The notes beneath the pieces are model-generated. The model made no database searches and was not told the origin of the DNA. It saw nothing but the letters and a program-made list of their open reading frames with translations. This document shows positions 55,811 to 64,000 of a stretch of DNA of 64,000 nt, in pieces. Within the stretch, counting starts at the first letter, position 1. Each line of letters opens with the position of its first letter. The stretch covers positions 274,319,174 through 274,383,173 of the forward strand of contig CM062804.1 in NCBI GenBank assembly GCA_031772625.1, read 5' to 3'. This stretch comes from Pinus tabuliformis (Eukaryota > Streptophyta > Pinopsida > Pinales > Pinaceae). The position numbers were made by a program, and so were the translations under genes.

Positions 55811-56822
55811 TTGGTATTTGTAGTTAACTACCCTTCTGGTGGATGTTTAGCAGCCTCCCTGGTTGTGAGACTATTGAAGTTGGAGCTCATCTACATCTAC
55901 GTGGGCAAGAATTTCATGGTCCACATGCTCTTCTTCATAATGTCCCTGTCTATTGTGTCCATTGTCTATGTTGTATATGACATCATGCTACTCCCAACTG
56001 GTCTTTAATCTGTACAATCTTATGGCCTTTAATTTTTTAGTTTCCTTCCTCCATGATGTGAAACTATTTCTAAAATTATGTACTTATCAAATAATTTCAC
56101 ATTTTACTGTGTATTAATTATTGTTATGGTGATTCCTATTGAACTCTCTTGATATCCAATTTTCCACTGTGACCGATAAGTATCGTCATTCCTCCAAGCA
56201 TAGGAAATCCAACTACTGAGAGTCTGGGATCAAAGGGTTCTGATGAGGGGAGTTACCATGGTAACTACCTCTTTCTCCCTCGTCGGCCTACCTTCAGCCA
56301 ATTTCTCCTGTGCCTACAAGAACCCCACACTGCAACTTAATTATTTTACCACAAGGATTGCAACCCTATTCAATTCCCCTTTATTTCTGAGTTTCTTATT
56401 TAATCTTGTCAATTTTATTTATACACATATTTTCTCTTGCCAGACAGTTCTAACGATGGAAGCAAACTATCTGATGCCAAGGTAAACGTAATTTTAATGA
56501 ATTTAGGTTTATTTAAATGCTTATGTAGGATTTTTAGTACAAATCTCCTAGGGTTTAAATCATCTACTTCAATCCAAAAACAAAGGCAAAGCTTATGTAC
56601 CTACAATTTGCTTATAAAAATCTGATTAAGAATGATTTGGGTGGAGAAATCATGAAAGAATTATCAGGGGTCGAGCTCAGTGGCACACTAGTAATGATAA
56701 TGGAAGAGAGCGCCCAGGTTTCTATCAAAATAAAGAAATTGAATAGGATCGCTGAATCCTTAATAGAATTACAAAAAGAAGTTGCAAAGATCGTCTATCA
56801 GTTAAGGGAACTTAAACAGTGA
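55811..56822 (+). pseudogene. Possible exon remnants of an unidentified plus-strand gene
   Basis: The frame 55811-56008 reads NYPSGGCLAAS and ends in a hydrophobic segment (FFIMSLSIVSIVYVVY). At 56443-56482 a small exon-like piece (DSSNDGSKLSDAK) sits between CCAG and GTAAAC. The frame 56595-56822 ends with a helical, charged stretch (IAESLIELQKEVAKI). I cannot name a family, and the three parts may not belong together. AT-rich 3'UTR-like sequence follows to about 57340. Confidence 0.3.
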
Positions 56823-57469
56823 TATGTGTGGAGCAGAGAGGTATGCAAAATATTTAGTATTCATGAATGCAAACATGCAGAATCTTTTTTGAATACAGCC
56901 TTTTTGGGATATTCATGTACATTTGGAATCTAATATTTAGAATTGTTTAAGATAAGAAAGAAGAAAGTATGTTTCATGGGAGACTTTTGTATGCTTTGTG
57001 TCTGTAATTGTTTTCTGGCATAAATCTCATGTAGCATGCTCCTATTTGCATTCTTGAAGTAAATAACTTTAGTTTAAGTATATGTGTTCTCTTTTCTGTA
57101 AATACTTGTGGGAATTTTTTTATGGTTGTTGATGATGGTTTTTTTCTAAAGTAGTTTAGTTAGCTTACAGTGGTCCTTTTGCTAAGCCACTGCACTATGA
57201 GGGAGGTCAATGTGCTCTTAAAAGAATCCAAAAATTGCACATGGCTTCATTCAAACCCTCTCAGGAATTTTAAAGATTTTATGATTGGGGAGCAAAGTTG
57301 TGATTCCCCTGCATAAGCCCTTCAACAGTGCATAGGAGACTAGCATCCAATTAAACTGAAATGCTTTGCCCCACTCACTTATTGTACACTATTTCCAATC
57401 TCGATCTATCAATTAGACAATAAGTAGTGGATAGAACTCCACAAGAAACATAAGCAATAAAATTAGTCT

Positions 57470-58380
57470 ATGGCTACACCGAAGCTTGAAGATATCAACC
57501 ATCCTCCTACAAAACAACTACATGGGCTGGATTTTTGCAGCAACTCCAATCCACCTTAAGATTTGTAAGAATCTTCTTTTCCTTTAACCAACGATGATTT
57601 TTTCTCTTCTTTGTTGTCTTTTGTTTCTACCTAATGAAATGCTGATGTAAGTAGAGAATATTTTTCTGTACTCTGTTTTTGGCATAGGCCTCTCAGTTTC
57701 TAGCAGTGCGAGAATCAACTCTTTTCTTAGAGTCAGTATGCTTGCTTCCAATGGCCTAAAATAGGCTTAGGAAAATAGTTATCTGTTGAAGACCATGAAG
57801 AGTTCATAACATGAATATGATGGTTTTCCCTTTCATCTAGGTCTATATTGTTTTTCTACTGCAAATTTTTTCATGAACCATGCTTGAATGTAGATCCTTT
57901 TTACAGTTTCCTGTGATTGTTATACAATCATGCCTTATTGTGCAATCAATTATTATGGAATATTGTAGTTTTTATAGTAGCTTTTCTTGCAGTACAAGTT
58001 CCCAAACTAATCTTCTTTGATGTATAAATATGTTGTGCCACAGTGGAGGCAATTATTCTAGAATTTCAACATTACATTTTGATTCTAGGAACCAATATGA
58101 TGATTCCTACTCAACTAGTTTCTTTGATGGGTGGTAGTGATGTAAGCATTTTTTATATTTTGGAATTTACAATATTTTTTTTTTTTGGATAACTACGTAA
58201 TTTATCTCATATGCTTGTTCGATTAATTTTTTCTTTTTTATGGAACAAAGTGATAAGGCACTCGTAATACAAAAGTTACTATTTGTTGTTGGCCTTAACA
58301 CATTTTCACAGTCATTGTTTGGAACTCATTTTCCTACAATTTTTGGTGGTTCATTTTCCTTTGTCATACATGTTGTGTGC
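57470..58380 (+). pseudogene. NAT (nucleobase-ascorbate transporter) fragment, copy A
   Basis: Exon 1 from ATG at 57470 reads KLEDINHPP, QLHGLDFCSNSNPP, the NAT N-terminus HPPxxQLPGxxYCIxSxPPWP. Exon 2 (58044-58141) between CACAG and GTAAGC reads EAIILEFQHYILILGT, MMIPTQLVSLMGG. Exon 3 (from 58249) reads SDKALVIQKLLFVVGLNTF, QSLFGTHFPTIFGGSFSF. These are the first membrane segments of a plant NAT, which moves nucleobases across membranes. About 100 residues out of some 530 are present. A stop follows exon 1, and the exon 3 acceptor is AA instead of AG. Confidence 0.8.
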
Positions 58381-59530
58381 TGAAAAGGAACATTTATCAG
58401 GTTTGCAAGAATTAATACAGAGTGCCAATGCAGATATTGCATTTATTAAAAGGGAATGTGAAGGCAAGGTGTCAGAGCTTATGACCTAATTTGATCTGTC
58501 AAACAAGCGATAAAAGGCATTATTGTCAAAGCTACAAGCTGCATGGGATGATAGAAAAGTCACAAAAAGCATGCACTGAGTTATTACTCAGTGTTCAAGG
58601 GGATTCAATAGAGAAGAAAACTAGAGATACAGAGCACACGTCTAATACAATACTTGATATTTCAGTCATCAACAAAGAAAATGTATCCCTTAAGGTTGTC
58701 AAGCTAGACTAGCTACAAAAGTTTTGATCTTCATAGGATAGAATCAGAGAAATTAAAGTGAAAATATTTCTGAAATATGACGGAAGGATCTCAATGTTTC
58801 TTTAGGATGACCTTGAAATTTTGGAGAGGTTATTCCTAGAGTTCAGGCTAGAAAATATATGTATGGTCAATAAATTAATTGGTGAAATAGTTTCAAAAAT
58901 AAAAATAGTAATCATAACCTTGACAAGTAGAGCTTGTATGGTGATTTTTACCTTCCAGGAACATTATAAGAAATGGAGAAATCAATGGTGGCAGTGATAG
59001 ACAATTGGAGCTTGACTTGAAAAAATATGAAATTCACAACTACAATCAGCCATAGAAGTCAAGTTATTTGGATGGTTTGCAAGAAGTGCATGACACAGAG
59101 TCGTGGCTAGATAGAGTATCGTTCAAATTGAAAAGATGGGATCAAATTTTACAAGAGTATTATTATAAATTTTAGATGATGAGTGTGAAGTACGAGAACT
59201 TTATTTATCAAAACACAGTCTGGAAACTAAATTTGGAAACTTAGAGGAAAAACTAAAAGATATGACCATTTCAATAAAGTTCTAGTAAGGAATCAAGACA
59301 GAGAATCTTTTGAGGAAATGCCAACATTCAGAGAAAACACCAACTATGGATCAACAATAGGGATGAAAAAACATAGTGAATGACCATAGAGATGTGCACA
59401 TCAAACTTTTTCAGCTAGAGTAGCTGAACAATCGACTTCTAAAAATGATTTCTCATCTCGGGGGAACAATTGAAAACATATATAGGAAAGGATGAAGTTC
59501 ATTTGTCAGAAGATCTATCAGATAAATTCA
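58381..59530 (+). pseudogene. Coiled-coil gene fragment fused to NAT, copy A
   Basis: Starts about ten codons after the NAT sequence in another frame: HLSGLQELIQSANAD, FIKRECEGKVSELMT, then many stops. Later pieces (HDTESWLDRVSFKLK near 59095) match unit B. The heptad-like, charged sequence indicates a long coiled coil; see the copy B entry for the possible family. Confidence 0.55.
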
Positions 59531-59736
59531 GAAAATAGATAAACATAAGAAACATCAAACATAACTAAATCCAGTGTCTTGTCAAATTCAAGTCCAATGG
59601 CATAGTCACTTTGTTCTCTAACATTCACTCCATTTCCATATCTATCTATTGTTGGCATTGTTTCAGACACTTTATTGTCCAAAGAACCTCTGCATCCAAG
59701 GAACCTCCCCCATCTCGTTAATTCAAGAACCCACAA
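59518..59736 (-). pseudogene. Unidentified minus-strand exon-like frame between duplication units
   Basis: 72 codons containing RWGRFLGCRGSLDNKV, SETMPTIDRYGNGV and SDYAIGLEFDKTLD. It looks like real protein sequence rather than composition bias, but I do not recognise the family. It may belong with the frame at 60287-60590. Confidence 0.3.
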
Positions 59737-60286
59737 ATAAATAAGTCATTCCAAATATTATTTCATAACGGTTAACTATATCATAACAATTGTGATCTTC
59801 ATAACTGGTAGATATACCACAATTATGATCTTCAACATATAATTAAAGAATTCTTTACTTTTATTGCTATACTATTTCTATCACTAAAATATTTTTTATA
59901 AATAAATAAATAGCATTAAAAACACAATTATAAAACAACTAATTGAATATAAATTATTGCTAAAAAAAAATAAAAAAAAATACTTTTACCATACCTAAAC
60001 CAAAAATACTAATAACAGTGGTTAACATGGAGTTGAACTTCCTTGAACTATAAATAAAATAGGTTAACACATTATTACAAATAAGGTTAAACTAGAATGG
60101 TGAACTTAAACCATAAATAAAATATGTTAACACATTATTACAAATATAGTAAAACCATAATAAATAACAATACCAATAGCAAACTGTCCAATGTAAAACA
60201 TCTTGGAGGAGAGGCTCCACTATCATGCTCTTTAACGCAAATAAAATCAACAACGTTCATGAAATTCAAATTTAGAGAAGGTCTTG

Positions 60287-60590
60287 TCACCTCCCAATTT
60301 CAACAACACGGTTTCCTTCAATGACACATATTTCTACTCTAGATTCTGCTCCTTTCAAATCCTCCAGTTCTGCTAAAAACTGCTTGTACTTTTCTTGCTC
60401 CATCACCCTGCAATGTGGTATTTTGGCTTCCATAGTTTGGAGGGCAAGAGCTATCTCAAGCAACCAGTATATCGCGGCCATTTCTCTATCATTTAAATAA
60501 TGTAGAAACACATTTATTGTTCGAACATTGAATAGATGAGAATCTTGACATGATGGGTTGGGATATCTCCTGCATTCCTGCATTGAATAG
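60287..60590 (-). pseudogene. Unidentified exon on the minus strand
   Basis: After an acceptor-like TTCAATGCAG the minus strand reads RRYPNPSCQDSHLFNV, FLHYLNDREMAAIYWLLE, ALQTMEAKIPHCRVMEQEKY, AELEDLKGAESRVEI and NRVVEIGR up to a stop. Composition and length fit a host gene's last exon. The source is unknown. The frame extends upstream to 60730 but that part looks intronic. Confidence 0.4.
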
Positions 60591-60853
60591 AAAACATAAA
60601 AACCAATCAATGTGTCAACACCATTTTGTACCAATAAACTAGCTATGGATATTAGAATGCAGTACAAAATAAAGTAATTATTACGGCTATCCTCTGGAAT
60701 ATTTTGAATAAAAGGGTAAATATTAAGCATCCAATTAAGCTCACATTCTTTGTCCCGCTCACTTATTGTACTTTGATTTCAACCTTGCTCTGTCAGTTAG
60801 ACAACGCGCATTGCATAAAACTCCACAAGCAAAAGAAGCAATAAAATCAGACC

Positions 60854-61870
60854 ATGGCTGCACCGAAGCTGGAAGATATCAACCATCCTCTGACAACTGC
60901 ATGGGTTGGAATATTACATAGACTCCAATCCACCATGGTGTAAGATTTCTAAGCATCTTCTTTTCCTTTAGCCAATGATTATTTTATCTCATATATTGTG
61001 TTTCCTTTTGTTTCTACCTAAAGCAGTGCTTATGTAAGTTGGAAGTATTTTTCTGTACTTTGTTTTTGGCATAGGCCTCTCACTTTCTAGCGGTGTGAGA
61101 ATGAATCTTTTTTTTATAGTCATTGTGCTTGCTTCCAATTGATTAAAATAGGTTTAGGAAAATAGTTATCTGTTGAAGGTCGTGAAAAGTTCATAACATG
61201 AATAAGATGGTTTTCCCTCTCATCTAGCTCTATAACATTTTTCTACTGCAATTTTTTTCATGAACAATGCTTGAATGTAGACCCTTTTTATAGTTTCGTG
61301 TGATTGTGTTACAATCATGCCTTATTGTGAAATCAGTTATTATAAAATATTGCAGTTTTTACAATATCTTTTCTTTTCAGTACAAGTTCCCAAACTAATC
61401 TTGCCATAATAGAGGACATTATTCTGGAATTTCAACATTACATTTTGATGCTAGGAACCATTGTGGCAATTCCAGCTCAACTGGTTCCACTGATAGGTGC
61501 TAGTGATGTAAGCATTTTTTATTTTTTCAAATTTACAATAATTTCTTTCTTGGATAACTACATAATTTATCTGATTTGCTTGTTTGGTTATTTTTTTTTG
61601 TGGAATAGAGTGATAAGGCACTGGTAATACAAACATTACTATTTTTTTCTAGCCTTAACACGTTTTTACAGTCAAAGTTTGGAACTCGTTTAACTACAAT
61701 TGTTTGTTCTTTATTTTCCTTAACACGTTTTTAGAGTCATTGTTTAGAACTAGTTTTCTTACAATTGTTGGTGGTTTATTTGCCTTAACACATTTTTACA
61801 ATCATTGTTTGGAACTCCTTTTCCTACAATTGTTGGTGGTTTATTTTCCATTGTCATACTTGTTGCATGC
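60854..61870 (+). pseudogene. NAT fragment, copy B
   Basis: Exon 1 (ATG 60854) reads MAAPKLEDINHP, then after a 4-5 base loss LHGLEYYIDSNPPW before GTGTAAG. Exon 2 (about 61410-61507) reads EDIILEFQHYILMLGT, VAIPAQLVPLIGASD; its acceptor CACAG is CATAAT here. Exon 3 (from 61609, after ATAG) reads SDKALVIQTLLFFSSLNTF, QSKFGTRLTTIV and is then repeated. Frameshift and lost acceptor mark it as dead. Confidence 0.8.
61653..61856 (+). repeat. Three tandem copies of a NAT exon segment
   Basis: CCTTAACACGTTTTTA, GTCATTGTTTGGAACT-like, CTACAATTGTTGG and TTTATTTTCC recur at roughly 66-bp spacing (61653, about 61720, about 61784). Unit A has a single copy at 58290. Each copy encodes a version of LNTFLQSLFGTRLPTIVGG. 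Confidence 0.8.
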
Positions 61871-63510
61871 TAAAAAGGACAATTGAGAACAACATTTGTC
61901 AAGGTTGCAAGAATTAATACAAAGTGCCAACGCATATATTGCATTTATTAAAAGGGAATGTGAATACAAGGTGCAATAACTTATAACCCAACTGGATATG
62001 CCAAACAAGCAACATGAGGTATTATTGTCAAGGCCACAAGCTATATGGGATGATAGAAAAGTCACAAAAAACCATTCATTGAGTTACTATTTTGTGTTCA
62101 AGGGGATTCAATAGAGAAGAAAATTAGAAATACAAAACACACTTCTAATACGCAACTTGATATTTTAGCCATCAACAAAGAAAATGTATCGCTCTAGGTT
62201 TACAAGTTAGACTCCCTATAAAAGTTATCATCCTCAGAGGATAAAATCAGAGAAATTAAAGAGAAAATATTTCTGATAGATTATGGAAGGATCTCAATGT
62301 TTCTTCAGGATGACCTTGAAGTTTTGGAGAGGGTATTCCAAGAGTTCAGGCAAGAAAATATAACTATGGTCAGTAAGTTAATTGGTGAAATAGTTGCAAA
62401 AATACATAAAAATTATTGATCATAATCCTGACAAGAAGAGCTTTCCTGGTGAGTTTTACCTTCCCAGGAACATTATAACCAATGGAGAAATCAATGGTGG
62501 CAGAGAGAGACAGTTGGAACTTGACTTGAACAAAGATGAAATACAGAACTGCAATCAGCCATATGAGTCAAGTTATTTGGATGGTTTGCAAGAAGTGCAT
62601 GACACATAGTTGTGGCTAGGTAGAGTATCGTTCAAATTGAAAAGCGGGGATCAAAGTTTAGGAAAGACAAGAAAGATGAATGGGATTGACATTACCAGAG
62701 TAGGATTAGAACTTTTAGATGATGATTCTAAACTACGAGCACTTTCTTTACCAAACCACCATTTGGAAACTAAATTCGGAAATGTAGAGGAAAAACTAAA
62801 AGTAGATGACCATTTCAATGAAGTTCTAGTAAGGAATCTAAACGGAGAATCTTTTGAGGAAATCCCAACATTCATAGAAAACATTAATTATGGATCAGCA
62901 ATTGGAATGAACACGAACATAGTGAATGATCACGAAGATGTGCACATAAAATTGTTTCAGTTAGAGGAGTTGAACAATCGACATCTGAAAAGGATTTCCC
63001 ATCTCGAGGCACAATTGAAAAAATATAGAGAAAAGGATGAAGTCCATTCGTTAGAATATTTATCAGGTAAAGTCAATAAAAGTGACAGTAAGACTAACAC
63101 AACTTTTGAGCTAGAGAAAATGATGTTTGAAGTTTCTACAGAAGAAGAGAACTACAAAAGGGCATGGGACTCTTTGTCAAAATAAAAGGAGAAGTTAGAG
63201 TATGAATATGAACCTATGAGACATGAACTTGAGGAATGTGCCTCATATTTAGGGTTTTCAGAGAAACAGTTGTAGGAGCAGTTGCAAACTCTCAGACATG
63301 AGCATGTAGTTTATTTACATAGTTTAAGAACCCTTGAGAGTAAGGTAGAAAATCTCCAAAAAGATCTTCATGAGCAAGAAGCAAGGTTTGTATCTGGTAG
63401 GAATGATATGGTCCTATCCAAGAAAGAATTGGAGAAAAAATCCAATAGGGAAGAAGCACCATGGAAGAAGACTCAATGGAATAATGCTTGCATACTTGAA
63501 AAGCTTTAGA
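61871..63510 (+). pseudogene. Coiled-coil gene fragment, copy B (myosin-heavy-chain-related style)
   Basis: Decayed at first, then nearly open from 62394 to 63185 with one TAG at 62607 where unit A has GAG (Glu). Readable segments: LDGLQEVHDT, KFGNVEEKLKVDDHF, KLFQLEELNNRHLKR and ISHLEAQLKKYREKDEVH. After a stop come RTLESKVENLQKDLHEQE and WKKTQWNNACILEKL at 63340-63507. The last part resembles the EEALRKTRWNNA motif of plant NT-C2/EEIG1-type coiled-coil (myosin heavy chain-related) proteins. The family call is tentative; the coiled coil is clear. Confidence 0.5.
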
Positions 63511-64000
63511 AACTAATTTATTTATTAAAGATTTATTATTTCTTACTTAATATTCTACTCTTAAGGCCTTGTTTCATTTAACTTATTCTTTTCAATGTTT
63601 ATCATATAGGTACAATATGTGGAATTTTCTTTTGGTGCCCAAATTAAATTTCTTCTTCATGGCGACTTAACCACTAAACAAAGGGTGTTCTCTCACAGTT
63701 GTGAATTCCCTCCAGTGCCATAGTAGTTTGAATTCCTTTGACGTCTTCATACCTTTCTTACATATACATGCGTGTGTTAATATAAAGGATTTCATGGGCT
63801 TAGAATCTATTTATGAGTGCTTACTACACAAAGTGAAAATAAATCACAGAGTTTAATTTCAGTATAGAAACACAACTAGCTGGTGCTAAATATCCAAAAT
63901 ACATAGAGACAATTACCATCAAAGGGTTTGGGGAAGATAAGAAGTTGAAATAAGAGAATTGATCAAATTGAAAACCCCTTTTGGTTGATTGGAAGTTGCC
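63511..64000. other. Non-coding right end of the window
   Basis: AT-rich after the last coiled-coil exon, intron- or intergenic-like. TTATCATATAG near 63609 could be a splice acceptor, but nothing recognisable follows it before the edge. Confidence 0.3.

Larger units (their letters stand above)
57344..59530 (+). repeat. Direct duplication unit A: NAT-coiled-coil chimera
   Basis: Homologous from GCATCCAATTAA onward to 60729-63076, about 85 percent by eye, including exons, introns and the fusion point. The units are separated by 1.2 kb. Unit A keeps a better NAT part; unit B keeps a better coiled-coil part. Confidence 0.82.
60729..63076 (+). repeat. Direct duplication unit B: NAT-coiled-coil chimera
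   Basis: Partner of 57344-59530 in the same orientation. Carries the same NAT to coiled-coil junction, so the fusion predates the duplication. Sequence beyond 63076 continues the coiled-coil gene and is absent from unit A. Confidence 0.82.

Noticed and set aside
55811..56008. Mannosyltransferase-like identity suggested by NYPSGG
   Set aside because: The match rests on one short motif, and the rest of the frame does not support it.

Overview
This looks like nuclear DNA of a seed plant with a very large, repeat-dominated genome. The evidence is layered Ty3/gypsy and Ty1/copia LTR retrotransposons, a plant LINE with a DUF4283-type ORF1, tRNA-iMet primer-binding sites, and broken plant gene fragments that keep recognisable exon-intron structure. 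A gymnosperm is plausible but cannot be proved from the sequence. No intact protein-coding host gene was found. Almost everything readable is a retroelement or a pseudogene.

Layout. (1) 1-1861: tRNA-derived SINE-like head and unassigned degenerate repeats. (2) 1862-5786: element F, a minus-strand gypsy derivative with near-identical LTRs, perfect 5-bp target duplication, tRNA-iMet PBS and PPT, whose only readable gene is an aspartic protease. (3) 5787-7100: AT-rich DNA with a tandem duplication. (4) about 7400-9848: decayed plus-strand LINE (ORF1, then endonuclease and start of RT). (5) 9855-10670: minus-strand LTR of family E with a PPT. (6) 12167-41240: a minus-strand gypsy element (Outer). 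It carries two nested insertions and one interruption: a chromovirus derivative at 13535-16776, an Athila/Tat-like 12.9-kb element at 22051-34909 inserted exactly in the Outer RT gene (TSD TGCAT), and a 1.1-kb array of 427-bp 5S-rRNA-like units in its right LTR. (7) 41241-48660: mostly featureless AT-rich DNA, then a minus-strand chimera of host gene pieces including RER1 and OST48. (8) 48684-53626: minus-strand copia element without a recognisable 3' LTR. (9) 55052-55684: PBS plus partial LTR of family E. (10) 55700-63510: pseudogene territory. A nucleobase-ascorbate-transporter (NAT) fragment fused to a coiled-coil gene fragment is present twice as direct repeats (57344-59530 and 60729-63076), with other fragments around it.

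History. Nesting order and by-eye LTR divergence agree: family E LTRs most diverged, Outer next, the chromovirus and Athila-like insertions younger, element F among the youngest. All autonomous-type elements are inactivated by stops, frameshifts or catalytic changes (Outer RT first Asp to Asn, copia RT YVDE, Athila-like IN first Asp to Tyr). The two E-family LTRs at 9.9 kb and 55.1 kb face each other with PPT and PBS on the correct inner sides. They could be the ends of one nested composite about 46 kb long that would enclose the RER1/OST48 chimera on the sense strand. This is inference.
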